From NCBI GenBank assembly GCA_964346325.1, contig CAYFUK010000008.1:1-29551 (forward strand): a DNA stretch of 29,551 nucleotides, given 5' to 3'. The notes beneath the pieces were generated by a model that saw nothing but the letters and a program-made list of their open reading frames with translations, ran no database searches and was not told where the DNA came from. Made by a program: the position numbers and the translations under genes. The stretch comes from JAUVDZ01 sp964346325 (GTDB lineage Bacteria; Patescibacteriota; Gracilibacteria; UBA1369; PNNO01). Below are positions 1 to 9,230 of this stretch, one piece after another (position 1 is the stretch's first letter; each line of letters begins with the position of its first letter).

Positions 1-1271
1 CTTTTTTATAACCCACCTGCGCAAAAAAATAATTTAAAACCCCCCCCACCGAATACCAGAATATTATAAGAATTTTTCAAGGAATCGCACTTATGAATCG
101 ATGTATTCATTTTAAATTTATTCATGATGAAAAAGCCTCTTTTGAGTATCCTGCAACTGACGAATCAATTAACAGAGTGCGCGATGTTTTGGGAAAAAAT
201 GTATCGGAAAATCTTCTGCCGATTTTTTATGAAAGCAATGATATTAAAGTTAAAGGATTTATTGGGAAACCGGAACTTGGAAGATCGGGTTCGAAACATC
301 AATACTTATATGTTAATGAAAGGCAAATAACGCATCATTTATTCAGCTACGCTTTGTCGGAAGCTTATCATTCACTTTTAATGGATGGCAAAAAACCTTT
401 TTACATAATAAACATAAAAATTGACCCTGAACTGATTGATGTGAATGTTCATCCGCGAAAGCTCGAAATAAGGTTTCGCGATCAAAGTAAATTATTCAAA
501 ATTCTGCAGGCCGCAGCTAAAAAAACTCTAGACAAAAACATGCTTATGCCGGCGTTCCGAAATTATAAAGAGCATGAAGCGCCTTCGGAAAATCAGATTA
601 AAGCGGCTCTTGATTTTACAAAAAAAATCACAGGAAACGAACCTGAATTTGCGCGTCTTAATAAATACTCATATAAACAGGACGATGAACAAGAGCTCAG
701 TATGAAGCCGCTAACTCAAATTGCAAAATCATATATACTTGCAGAAAATGAAGAGGGATTAATTTTGATTGATCAGCACGCGGCCCATGAAAGAGTGAAA
801 TATGAAGAGCTCATGGATCAACTTGAAAAAAAATCCCCTGAAAAACAACAGCTTTTACTGCCTATTGAAATCGAACTTTCGAATCTTGAAATTGAAATGT
901 TTGAATCTAATAAAGCTGTTTTTGAAAATTTGGGATTTGAAATCGAGAGTTTCGGAGGAAACACATTTATAATACATGCGGTGCCTTCACCGATTTCCAA
1001 TCAAAATATTCAAAGTATTCTGCAGCAGGTTTTATCGGATTTAAATGAACAAAAGTCCACACGGGCAATTAAAAATCCACAGGAAAAAATAATCGAATAT
1101 ATCTCCTGCCGCACAGCAATCAAATTCGGAAAAGACCTCAGCTACGACGAGATGACGGAATTAATAAAACAAGTAGACAAATTAAAACGTCCATACACCT
1201 GTCCACATGGCAGGCCTTCAATGGTCCGGCTCACATACAACGAGCTGGAAAAAATGTTTAAAAGAAAGTAA
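1..1271 (+). CDS. mutL: DNA mismatch repair protein MutL, 3' part (5' end outside window, apparent frameshift)
   Basis: MutL is the mismatch-repair ATPase that links mismatch recognition to strand incision. What remains is the end of the N-terminal GHKL/transducer region (QYLYVNERQI and the VNVHPRKLEIRF segment) and the complete C-terminal dimerisation domain. That domain carries DQHAAHERVKYE near base 771, which fits the DQHA(X)2E(X)4E endonuclease motif, plus SCRTAIK and CPHGRP near base 1200, so this is the nicking type of MutL. The first in-frame ATG is at 93, but MutL-like sequence continues upstream: from base 33 the frame reads FKTPPTEYQNIIRIFQGIAL, closed by TAA at 30-32. Bases 1-39 in another frame read LFYNPPAQKNNLK. 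One missing base in the A4C8 run (36-47) explains the break. The stop directly abuts that of the convergent DUF4012 gene. Family assignment is sure; whether the frameshift is real is not. Confidence 0.93.
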
Positions 1272-3356
1272 TTATTCAATTCCCCAAAGCGAAGCAAAAT
1301 GCTGATCACCTACCAGAGAAGTTTCATATTTGATTGCATCACCTTTATTATACATAATCTCTTCGGGATAAGTTCTAAAATTCACAACACGCGAATCTGA
1401 GATTATCTGTTTAATAAATTTCACATCATTAAGTAAGCCCGGCTGTTTTTGAACTGTTAAACGGTATTCGTCCGCAAAATTCAAATCAAGCTTATAAGGC
1501 AGCTCATACGACAAACTTACGCGGGATGTATTCTGCGGGGCAACTTCATCGGTAAAATAAAAATATCCTTTATCAACGCTTTCTTCATAACCCGTGTTAA
1601 CATCTTTAATTTCTTTACCAAGAGTATTTATAAGCACGGATCCTCTCGGAACATAAAGCTTTAACACTGATTTGTTGTTACCTTTACCCAAAATATTTTG
1701 AACCCAGTCGGGAATATCCCCAAACCCAAACGGCTCAAGCTGATTACGCCATTTTAACCGGATTGAAGGATCCCATGTGTGGGTGCGTTCAATAGTCACC
1801 ATATTTGTTATTTTGCCGTCCTTTTTAATTTGGGTTTCATGGGTTACTGTTGTTTTTAAGTAAATATCACTTTTATTACCGCCGATATTAATTGAACTTA
1901 AAGAAAAATAATCTTCATCTTCAGGAATTTTTGGCATAGTTGCACTGATTCCTATTTCTTCGAAGAAATGCTGAATATTTTCATTTTTAGACCACGCAAT
2001 TATATTCTTTTTTTGAATTTCTTTTGTTATTACAGCAAGGATATTTTTAAATTGAGCTTCATGGGCAAGTTTTTTCTGCAACTCGGGAATAACTCTATCG
2101 AGTATTTTTTTGGGAGTTGTTTCACCTTCAAGCTTTGATTCAATAATATAAGTTAAAACGGTATTATAATTTGAGGAATCAAGATCCGCATCAAGGCCTT
2201 CCACAGAAACGGGTCCTGTTATACCGAGCAAATCACCCAGCAAACTCTGATTGATTGCAATTACCGTATCAACGCCGGGGCCGCCTTCTTTTTCTAAAAA
2301 CCATGCAGCTTTTTTGGCTGAAACACTAAAATCGGGAGAATAATTTGAATCGCGCATTCTCCAGTTTGTTGTAAGCTCAGCTATTTCTTCGGGAGCGGGA
2401 ACATGTACGTTCAGCTGTCCGTCAAAATCATAAACATCATGAAAATCAGCATTTGTAATAAATCCGTCATTTACATCCACAATCATAAAACTTCCTATAA
2501 ATCCTCCCGTTGGTCTTGATTCGGCATTATTCTGAAACAATATCAAGTACCTGTGCGGATAACGATCACCCAGCATACTTAAAACAGCCGGTACTCTTTT
2601 TTTAAGTTCGTCCAAAACCGAAATGAGTTCATTTAATGTAGATTTTAATTCTGAAGGTAAAATAAGTTCAGGAGTATTCTTTAACTTTTCATTTGCCTGC
2701 GAAACCTCGTTATAAGCCAGATCGAATAAATTTAATGATGATTTCAATTTTTCCGTTAAGGAAACATTTGGTTTAAAATTTTCATCTTTTAGAGCGTTTT
2801 TCTGTAAAAACAAAACAGGAATTTCCTGTAATCCGCTTGCGCCCTGGGTAAAATAAGAAGCAGCATCCGACAGATTCTCTCCCGCTTCCAAAAAAGCATA
2901 TGCGGTGTCGCCGGGTGTTTTTTTAGCGCCAATTTGTGTTCTGCTGCTCAAAAACCAAAGCTGTTTTTTAGCTTCTTCAAATGCAAACCCGGCACTGTCA
3001 AAATACTGCACAGCGCCTCCAAAATTGGAATCAACAGCATCCCTCCCTCCTTCCACCAGATTTTCATATCCATTAAATGCATTGGCTTCAACATCATATG
3101 CAATGTTGAAAATCTGATCCGTTATCTTAAATAAATTAAATAAAAAAATAACAGCAAAGGCCATTATTAAAAAACCGTAAACCGGTTTAAATCTATTTTT
3201 AATAAGCGGCTTTTCCCGAGGTTCGTGAATAATAGTATAATTCTGTCCGGAGTTTGGCTGTTTTTTTTTGCTTATCTTAAGCTCTTTTTTTTCACCCATA
3301 TCAAGTATAAGGGTTTTTTTACTGTCTCTTTTTTTTATGTCCCTGATTATAGGCAT
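1272..3356 (-). CDS. DUF4012 domain-containing membrane-anchored protein
   Basis: A 694-residue protein with a basic cytoplasmic N-terminus (about 1-58), one transmembrane helix at about 59-77 and a long extracytoplasmic part. The DUF4012 core is recognisable near residues 265-290 (YLILFQNNAESRPTGGFIGSF), the most conserved motif of the family. The biochemical role of DUF4012 is unknown; such genes are common in Patescibacteria and some Gram-positive bacteria, often near surface-glycan genes. The ATG at 3354-3356 immediately follows the TAA of the upstream DUF3352 gene, with no spacer and no Shine-Dalgarno sequence, so the two are almost certainly translationally coupled. Its stop codon (1272-1274) touches the mutL stop with no gap. 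Predicted to sit in the envelope with its partner. Confidence 0.85.
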   Translation of the reverse strand: MPIIRDIKKRDSKKTLILDMGEKKELKISKKKQPNSGQNYTIIHEPREKPLIKNRFKPVYGFLIMAFAVIFLFNLFKITDQIFNIAYDVEANAFNGYENLVEGGRDAVDSNFGGAVQYFDSAGFAFEEAKKQLWFLSSRTQIGAKKTPGDTAYAFLEAGENLSDAASYFTQGASGLQEIPVLFLQKNALKDENFKPNVSLTEKLKSSLNLFDLAYNEVSQANEKLKNTPELILPSELKSTLNELISVLDELKKRVPAVLSMLGDRYPHRYLILFQNNAESRPTGGFIGSFMIVDVNDGFITNADFHDVYDFDGQLNVHVPAPEEIAELTTNWRMRDSNYSPDFSVSAKKAAWFLEKEGGPGVDTVIAINQSLLGDLLGITGPVSVEGLDADLDSSNYNTVLTYIIESKLEGETTPKKILDRVIPELQKKLAHEAQFKNILAVITKEIQKKNIIAWSKNENIQHFFEEIGISATMPKIPEDEDYFSLSSINIGGNKSDIYLKTTVTHETQIKKDGKITNMVTIERTHTWDPSIRLKWRNQLEPFGFGDIPDWVQNILGKGNNKSVLKLYVPRGSVLINTLGKEIKDVNTGYEESVDKGYFYFTDEVAPQNTSRVSLSYELPYKLDLNFADEYRLTVQKQPGLLNDVKFIKQIISDSRVVNFRTYPEEIMYNKGDAIKYETSLVGDQHFASLWGIE

Positions 3357-5084
3357 TTACTTTATTTTGATATAATTAATTGTTGAAATTCCGTCTTTAA
3401 AATAATTTTTTCCGATACTCAAATATTTAAAAGGTTCCAGATAAGGAATCAGCCATTCGGGTTTTTCAGTAATTATATTATTAAACATATAATCCAGATC
3501 AAAAAACACCACTTCGTCAGCTGTGCGCAAAACAGGTTGTATATTTGTTTTATTTACATCGCTTGTCATAAAACTTTCAGATGAATCAACAAACAAATCA
3601 ATTATATTTTTTATTGTTTCGGCTTTAGTTGTTATTACAAGTCTGTCATCCAATACAATATAATAAACACCCCAGTTTTGATTGCCAATATTTAAAACAT
3701 TTACTAAATAGCCTCGGTGTTCTTCTTCGGATTTTGTTATTTCTTCAGGCACTGTCTGGATTTCTTCGGAAACAGTTCCGTCCTCCAATTCAACGGTTAC
3801 GATTTTTGGTGATAAAAAAGCGCTTTTTCTTATAAAACTTTCAGCAATATTATCAATGACACCACTGTCACCAATAGGGTCTGAAAGTTCAAGAATAAAC
3901 GTGGTTGCCCGGCTTTCATTCTCACCGGTTACCGCCAGCAAGTATTCTCCCTGCAGCAGAGGATACAAATCCTCTTCAAGGTCGATTTCCTCACCAAAAT
4001 ATTGCGTTTTTAAAGCATTAAGCGCACCTTCGAATATAAGATACGATACTTCGCCACCCATACCGAATACTTCGGAATATCTTTGAAACTGTTGTTTAAG
4101 ATTCAGCCCTCCCGCGTAAAACTTAACGTTTCTTGGGAGTAATTCAAGCGAATTCGCTCTGAATTTTTTATCAAAATTGATAAGTTCACGGTTATTCAGA
4201 TATTCCGAATTCAGTAATGTAAAAGTTTGCACGGCCATACTTTTATCTTCAACAATTCCGGTAATTCCAAAAGCTTCATAAATATTTAAGAAAGGTTCAA
4301 AAGCCAGCAGTTGCCTGCCTTTATCACTCATAAACCGTTCATTTTGTTTTAAAAAGTTTATAAATTTATCTATGTCCGCATAAGCAAAAGTAATGCATGA
4401 AATTGGCAAATTCTGCCTTACTTTCTGATATTTATCATTTGCTTCAAGCCGTTTATCCGAATTATTACTTGCATCTACAATACTCTTGATAACATCCTCG
4501 TTATCAGCCAGAACCAGATAATTGTTGATGAACGCGAAATTAAAAGTCTGGCTCAATGCATATCTGTAAATTTCCGATCCATTATATTCATCGGTAATCA
4601 GATAATCATCTTTTGAAGCCAACCCTCTGGATTCCAAAAAATTCTTTGTTTCATTTTTATCTTTTGTTTCAACAAAAAATACAACTTCAAATTCACCTTC
4701 CTGCTGATTTTTTTCCATAAGAGCAAAACCCGCCTGCCTGTTTATCCAGTGTTCAGCCTGCTCTTCGTAATTCAAATCAAATTTTTCATTTATTAAATTC
4801 CGAATGGAATTCGGATGAAAAACTTCATATTGATTAAGTGAATTATAAAATCTCTGAACCTGTTCGTGCTTGGGATCAATATTAAACTGAGCCAAAGCAA
4901 TTGTTGAATCCTCCGGAAGTAACGAAGCCAGGTCAGCGGGCCTGAGAAATCTTGAAACACTATAAAAAACAACAAACAATAATAAGAATATTCCGATTAA
5001 TCCAATTATCAAGCCTGCAAATTTTCTTTTAAAAATCTCTCTTTCATGAAGAGTTTTCTTTGTTTTGGATCTCTTTTTGCTCAT
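3357..5084 (-). CDS. DUF3352 domain-containing membrane-anchored protein
   Basis: A 575-residue protein with a Lys/Arg-rich N-terminus, one transmembrane helix at about 22-44 and a large extracytoplasmic domain. The stretch after the helix (LRPADLASLLPEDSTIALAQF) and repeats built around FVETKDKNETKNFLES and YLVLADNEDVIKSIVD match the DUF3352 pattern, in which a protein tests substrate-like values with beta-rich repeats. No catalytic motif is visible and the function of the family is unknown. It is the first gene of a two-gene minus-strand operon with the DUF4012 gene, which begins right after its stop. It is divergent from alaS across 140 bases. I infer a paired envelope role with DUF4012, based only on coupling and similar topology. 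Confidence 0.8.
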   Translation of the reverse strand: MSKKRSKTKKTLHEREIFKRKFAGLIIGLIGIFLLLFVVFYSVSRFLRPADLASLLPEDSTIALAQFNIDPKHEQVQRFYNSLNQYEVFHPNSIRNLINEKFDLNYEEQAEHWINRQAGFALMEKNQQEGEFEVVFFVETKDKNETKNFLESRGLASKDDYLITDEYNGSEIYRYALSQTFNFAFINNYLVLADNEDVIKSIVDASNNSDKRLEANDKYQKVRQNLPISCITFAYADIDKFINFLKQNERFMSDKGRQLLAFEPFLNIYEAFGITGIVEDKSMAVQTFTLLNSEYLNNRELINFDKKFRANSLELLPRNVKFYAGGLNLKQQFQRYSEVFGMGGEVSYLIFEGALNALKTQYFGEEIDLEEDLYPLLQGEYLLAVTGENESRATTFILELSDPIGDSGVIDNIAESFIRKSAFLSPKIVTVELEDGTVSEEIQTVPEEITKSEEEHRGYLVNVLNIGNQNWGVYYIVLDDRLVITTKAETIKNIIDLFVDSSESFMTSDVNKTNIQPVLRTADEVVFFDLDYMFNNIITEKPEWLIPYLEPFKYLSIGKNYFKDGISTINYIKIK

Positions 5085-5127
5085 ATATGATTGAATTAAC
5101 TATGTGCGTATAATATGGCAAAAATCC

Positions 5128-5156
5128 TTGTTAAATACAAGAAAATTCTCTAGAAT
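5128..5156 (+). promoter_or_regulatory. Predicted sigma70-type promoter of alaS
   Basis: TTGTTA at 5128-5133 and TAGAAT at 5151-5156 are separated by 17 bases. The predicted transcript starts near 5163 and leaves a leader of about 60 bases before the alaS ATG. No convincing promoter for the divergent DUF3352 gene was found; the best -10 (TATTAT, complement of 5110-5115) lacks a well-spaced -35. Confidence 0.55.
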
Positions 5157-5167
5157 CAGGTATGCAA

Positions 5168-5216
5168 ATCACTTGGTGATCCCGGATTACCGAGTGATCG
5201 GTGATTAACCGGTAAT
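5168..5216 (+). promoter_or_regulatory. Inverted repeats in the alaS leader
   Basis: The leader contains ATCAC-TTG-GTGAT (5168-5180), a 5-bp inverted repeat around three bases, and ATTACCG (5186-5192) matched by CGGTAAT (5210-5216). GGTGAT or AGTGAT also recurs three times in direct orientation. The second hairpin ends only 8 bases before the start codon, where ribosomes would bind. It could be an RNA hairpin or a protein operator; the sequence does not decide. Confidence 0.4.
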
Positions 5217-5224
5217 TTATTTAT

Positions 5225-7036
5225 ATGAAAGCTTCCGAACTTCGCAAAAAATACATAGATTTCTTTGTTAAAGAACATAATCATAAAGAGATAAAAGGGT
5301 CTTCACTTATACCTGAAAACGACCCTACTGTTTTATTTACCACTGCCGGGATGCACCCGTTGGTTCCTTTTTTATGCGGAGAATCACACCCTGCGGGCAC
5401 AAGGCTTGTTAACTATCAAAAATGTGTGCGAACCGATGATATAGATGAAGTCGGCGACACCACACATCTTACTTTTTTTGAAATGCTCGGAAACTGGAGC
5501 CTGGGAGATTATTTTAAAGAAGAAGCGATTAAAATGGCATATAAATTTGTTACAAAGGAATTGGGATTTGATCCGAATAGAATTGTTGTTTCATGTTTTG
5601 AAGGAGACGCCGATGCTCCGCGTGACGATGAAGCGGCGAAAGTATGGGAAGAGTTGGGGTTTCGCCGGGTTGAGAAAGGCGAAGCTTGCGAAGGCGGCCT
5701 TATTTATTTTTATGGAAAAAAAGAAAATTGGTGGGGTCCGGCCGGCCAAACGGGACCGTGCGGACCGGATACTGAAATTTTTTATATCAAAGATCAGCCG
5801 AAATGTCCGCGTTGCGATGAGCTCGGGCCGGCTTGTGAATGCGGCAAGTATGTTGAAATATGGAACAATGTATTCATGCAATACAATAAAAAAGAAGATG
5901 GGTCTTATTGTACCCTGGAACAAAAAAATGTTGATACGGGACTTGGGCTTGAGCGTGTAACCGGACTTTTACAGGAAGCCGATACACCTTTTGAAACCGA
6001 TTTGTTTGTACCGGCCATGGAAAAAATTCGCGATCTTGCCAGAATAAATAATAAGCAAAATTTCATTGTTTCACAAAGAATAATTGCCGACCATTTAAGA
6101 GCCGCCGTATTTATTCTGGGTGATCCTTTTGGAATTGCTCCCTCAAATACCGATCAGGGATATGTCTTGAGGCGGTTAATAAGACGCGCTATCAGATATG
6201 GAAAAAAAATGGGCATTAAAGGTGCTTTTTGTTCGGATATAGCAAAAATTTATATTGATATTTATAAAGATGCTTATCCCGAAGTCGAAAAATTTCATAA
6301 AAAAATTGTTGATGAATTGAATAAAGAAGAAGAAAAATTCAGCGGGACCCTTGCACAGGGTGAACGCGAATTTGAAAAAATGCTGCCTAATCTGATGAAA
6401 AGTTCAAAACCGGTTTTACCCGGACGTTTGGCTTTCAAACTTTATGACACATACGGTTTTCCGATTGAAATGACACGGGAATTGGCAAAAGAAAACGAGC
6501 TTGATGTTGATATGGAAGGGTATTATAAAGCTTATCAAAAACATCAGGAACTCAGCCGCGCGGGAGCTAAAGAAAAATTTGCGGGAGGCTTGGCGGACCA
6601 TTCCGAACAAACAACGAAATTACATACCGCCACGCACCTTTTGCACCAGGCTTTAAGGAATGTTCTGGGTAATCATGTTGAACAAAGAGGTTCGAACATA
6701 ACTGTTGATCGTTTGAGGTTTGATTTTACTCATCCTGAAAAAGTAACACGTGAACAACTTGATGATATTGAAGCAATGGTTAATGAACAAATTGAACGCG
6801 GTATTGATGTTAAGTGCGAAGAAATGAGTGTTGATGAAGCAAGAGCGGCGGGAGCAACGGGTATTTTTGAATCAAAATACGGTGATAAAGTAAAAGTTTA
6901 TACTGTTGGAAACTTTAGCAAAGAGATTTGCGGGGGACCCCACGTGGAAAACACAAAAGAACTTGGGAAATTCAAAATTAAAAAAGAACAAAGTTCAAGT
7001 GCGGGTATAAGAAGAATAAAAGCGGTGATAATATAG
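5225..7036 (+). CDS. alaS: Alanyl-tRNA synthetase, short form lacking C-Ala and the editing beta-barrel
   Basis: Charges tRNA-Ala with alanine in the cytoplasm. The class II catalytic core is complete: FTTAGMHPLVPFLCGESHP, CVRTDDIDEVGDTTHLTFFEMLGNWSLGDYF and the glycine-rich DTGLGLERV motif 3. Residues about 193-209 (CPRC...CECGKY) form a Cys-rich insert that may bind zinc. The protein has 603 residues against about 875 in E. coli. After the tRNA-recognition helices it passes directly to the editing-site half with HTATH (about 466-470) and CGGPH (about 568-572), the metal-binding HxxxH and CxxxH pair. The beta-barrel that normally precedes HTATH (with the FYAESGGQ motif) is absent, as is the C-terminal C-Ala domain. 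The ATG at 5225 gives a normal N-terminus without a Shine-Dalgarno sequence. I recall similar short forms from Patescibacteria, so this is probably lineage-typical and not a truncation. Confidence 0.96.
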   Translation: MKASELRKKYIDFFVKEHNHKEIKGSSLIPENDPTVLFTTAGMHPLVPFLCGESHPAGTRLVNYQKCVRTDDIDEVGDTTHLTFFEMLGNWSLGDYFKEEAIKMAYKFVTKELGFDPNRIVVSCFEGDADAPRDDEAAKVWEELGFRRVEKGEACEGGLIYFYGKKENWWGPAGQTGPCGPDTEIFYIKDQPKCPRCDELGPACECGKYVEIWNNVFMQYNKKEDGSYCTLEQKNVDTGLGLERVTGLLQEADTPFETDLFVPAMEKIRDLARINNKQNFIVSQRIIADHLRAAVFILGDPFGIAPSNTDQGYVLRRLIRRAIRYGKKMGIKGAFCSDIAKIYIDIYKDAYPEVEKFHKKIVDELNKEEEKFSGTLAQGEREFEKMLPNLMKSSKPVLPGRLAFKLYDTYGFPIEMTRELAKENELDVDMEGYYKAYQKHQELSRAGAKEKFAGGLADHSEQTTKLHTATHLLHQALRNVLGNHVEQRGSNITVDRLRFDFTHPEKVTREQLDDIEAMVNEQIERGIDVKCEEMSVDEARAAGATGIFESKYGDKVKVYTVGNFSKEICGGPHVENTKELGKFKIKKEQSSSAGIRRIKAVII

Positions 7037-7075
7037 AAAAAATTTCGAAAAACTTTATTTTATTTTATTTTAATG

Positions 7076-7109
7076 TATAATATCAAATTGGCAGATTAAA
7101 AAATCTGCC
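7076..7109 (+). promoter_or_regulatory. -10 element and hairpin between alaS and the membrane protein gene
   Basis: A perfect TATAAT lies at 7076-7081 with only a poor -35 (CTTTAT, 7053-7058). It is followed by GGCAGATT-AAAA-AATCTGCC (7090-7109), an 8-bp perfect stem. A T-rich but interrupted tract follows, so the hairpin could end alaS transcripts or be the first structure in the leader of the next gene. Confidence 0.45.
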
Positions 7110-7136
7110 GTTTAATATTTTTTAACTTCAAGATAC

Positions 7137-7823
7137 ATGGAAACCGTTGAAACTTGGGGGGAAGCAATACTCACATCTTTGCAAAATTTATGGCTAAAGA
7201 TAGTGGCTTTCATTCCGGAAATTTTGAGTGCGCTTATTGTACTCATAATTGGACTGATTATTGCAAGCTTATTAAGAAAACTTGTATTTAAACTACTCCA
7301 ATTAACAAAAATTGATGTACTGATAGATAAAACAGGTATTACAGAATGGTTCGAAGCATACGGTATTAAATTTTCATTTTCAGGTCTTTTAGCGGGAATT
7401 GCAAAATGGTTTATTATAATTGCAGTTCTTATTGTTATAGCTGATATTCTGAATATTCCTCAAATAACTGATTTCCTTGAAAGAATTGTTCTTTATATTC
7501 CAAATGTAATCGTAGCAATAGTTATTCTTGCAATTGGTTTGATTATGGGAAAAGCAGCATATACGATTACAAATTCTTCATTAAGCGCTGCTAAGCTTGA
7601 AAAAACGCAGGCACATACAGTTGCTGCTTTAGCTAAATGGGCTTTGATCGTTTTTGCACTTTTAGCCGCTTTAACTCAATTAAATATTGCAAGTGAGCTA
7701 ATACAGATTCTTTTCACAGGTATAGTTGTTATGTTTGCTTTAGCCGGTGGTCTGGCTTTTGGACTTGGTGGCAAAGAACAAGCTGCTAAATGGCTTGAGT
7801 CAATGAACAAATTTAAAAAATAA
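7137..7823 (+). CDS. Small membrane protein with conserved TM-helix repeats, related to the pore region of MscS-type channels
   Basis: A 228-residue protein, mostly hydrophobic, with about five predicted membrane segments (near residues 24-46, 80-105, 118-140, 160-180 and 188-210). The repeated pattern of a long helix followed by a small gap, and the C-terminal ALAGGLAFGLGGKEQAAKWLE, resemble the conserved TM_helix family and the pore helix of small-conductance mechanosensitive channels. The soluble beta domain of MscS that should follow the pore is absent, and the protein ends about 16 residues after the GLGG motif. It may be a minimal channel, a CmpX-like stress protein, or only a relative of these. 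No Shine-Dalgarno sequence precedes the ATG. It appears to be transcribed alone, ending at a strong terminator. Confidence 0.75.
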   Translation: METVETWGEAILTSLQNLWLKIVAFIPEILSALIVLIIGLIIASLLRKLVFKLLQLTKIDVLIDKTGITEWFEAYGIKFSFSGLLAGIAKWFIIIAVLIVIADILNIPQITDFLERIVLYIPNVIVAIVILAIGLIMGKAAYTITNSSLSAAKLEKTQAHTVAALAKWALIVFALLAALTQLNIASELIQILFTGIVVMFALAGGLAFGLGGKEQAAKWLESMNKFKK

Positions 7824-7841
7824 ATTATTAAAAACATTAAA

Positions 7842-7870
7842 GGCCGGATATTTTTTATCCGGTCTTTTTT
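7842..7870 (+). terminator. Rho-independent terminator, overlapping the miaB stop codon
   Basis: GGCCGGATA (7842-7850) and TATCCGGTC (7856-7864) form a 9-bp stem (one G-T pair) with a T loop, followed by six T residues (7865-7870). It serves the plus-strand membrane protein gene and overlaps the stop codon of convergent miaB (7869-7871). On the minus strand the tract after the stem is weaker, so it may also work for miaB. Confidence 0.85.
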
Positions 7871-9230
7871 ATTTAACAAGCTCTCCTTCCAAAAGCCATT
7901 CTCTTGGTTTTGTAATTTTAACCTCGGCAATTCCACCTTTTAAAGCTTCAGAACCGGAAAATTTAACAGTTTTAAAATGCTCGCTTCTGCCTTCGCAAAT
8001 ACCGCGGTGACATTTTTCCACTAATACTTTTACGGTCCGGCCATCAAATCTTTTATTTTTTTCAAAAGAAATCCGCTTCATTAAATCGTTTAATTTATGC
8101 CATCTTTCTTTTTTAACTTCAGTTGGTATGTCATCGGGCATATGCCGTGAAGCAAATGTGCCCGTACGTTCGGAATACTTTGCCAAATAGCACATATCCC
8201 ATTCAACTTCTTTATAAAGATCCATGGTATCTTTGAATTGTTCTTCAGTTTCTCCGCAAAAACCCACAATTATATCGGTAGTTATGGAAATATCAGGTAC
8301 TGCCGCACGTAATTTTCTGATTTTTTGCTTATACCAATCCCTTGAATAATTACGGTTCATTCTTTTTAAAACTTTATCGTTCCCCGACTGAACAGGCAAA
8401 TGTATATAAGGCATGAGCGTATCGAGTTTTGCCATTGCTTTTATAAGCGCGTCCGATAAATCTTTAGGGTGGTTTGATGTAAATCTTAAACGTTTGAGTC
8501 CGCGATCTTTCAATTTGTCTACTTGTTTTAAAAGTTCGGCAAAAGGATCCCGGAAATCATTGAATGTATCGGTTTTACTGTCAAACTCACTCTTTCCGTA
8601 AGAGTTGACATTCTGGCCCAAAAGCGTAATTTCAATGCATCCATTGTCTACCAGTTTTTCGCATTCCGCCAAGATTTCAGGGATTGACCTGGACTTTTCA
8701 CGGTGTCTACTGTAAGGAACTATACAATAAGTGCAAAAATTATCACATCCCGTACCGATCGGAACAAAAGACTGAAATTTGGAAGTATAAACGGGATTAA
8801 TATTAAAATAGTTTTGAAGATTTCCCGAAGTAATACCCGGCGATGTATAAGCCGGCCATAAATAACCGATCAAACCCGGAAGCTTTGGTAAATCTTCAAT
8901 TCTGAATACCATATCAACTTCGCTCAATCTTTTTAAAAGTTTATCTTTTTCTTGATCCAGTTTTGTGGAGGTTTTTCGAACCATGCATCCTGTTATTCCG
9001 GTTATTAAATCCGGACGTTTTTTACGAAATGAAGTGATTTTTTTTATTTGACCAAAAACCTTGTCTTCAGCCTTTTGCTTGATTGAACAAGTATTAAATA
9101 ATATTAAATCAGCATCTTCCATATTATTGATTTTTTGCATGCCAAGATCTTGAAGCACGGCATCTATTCGCTCCGAATCGGAATAGTTCATCTGACAGCC
9201 CAAAGTTTGTATATAGTAATTCTTTTGCAT
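7869..9230 (-). CDS. miaB: tRNA-2-methylthio-N6-dimethylallyladenosine synthase MiaB
   Basis: A radical SAM methylthiotransferase that adds the 2-methylthio group to i6A at position 37 of tRNAs reading UNN codons. Numbered from the ATG at 9228-9230, the three N-terminal cluster cysteines are C12 (TLGCQMN), C48 (NTCSIK) and C82 (GCMVRK). The radical SAM motif is C162-x3-C166-x2-C169 (GCDNFCTYC), and a C-terminal TRAM-like region follows. The 453-residue length is normal. An upstream TTG at 9269 would add 13 residues (FFRFFSGNFAS...) that are not family-like, so I prefer the ATG. No miaA is visible in the window. A strong promoter and a structured RNA lie directly upstream on the same strand, so miaB may be read from that promoter through the hairpin at 9283-9301. 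Confidence 0.95.
   Translation of the reverse strand: MQKNYYIQTLGCQMNYSDSERIDAVLQDLGMQKINNMEDADLILFNTCSIKQKAEDKVFGQIKKITSFRKKRPDLITGITGCMVRKTSTKLDQEKDKLLKRLSEVDMVFRIEDLPKLPGLIGYLWPAYTSPGITSGNLQNYFNINPVYTSKFQSFVPIGTGCDNFCTYCIVPYSRHREKSRSIPEILAECEKLVDNGCIEITLLGQNVNSYGKSEFDSKTDTFNDFRDPFAELLKQVDKLKDRGLKRLRFTSNHPKDLSDALIKAMAKLDTLMPYIHLPVQSGNDKVLKRMNRNYSRDWYKQKIRKLRAAVPDISITTDIIVGFCGETEEQFKDTMDLYKEVEWDMCYLAKYSERTGTFASRHMPDDIPTEVKKERWHKLNDLMKRISFEKNKRFDGRTVKVLVEKCHRGICEGRSEHFKTVKFSGSEALKGGIAEVKITKPREWLLEGELVK

Noticed and set aside
5109..5114. TATAAT upstream of alaS as its main -10
   Set aside because: The nearest -35-like TTGAAT (5091-5096) leaves only a 12-base spacer; the 5128-5156 pair is much better.
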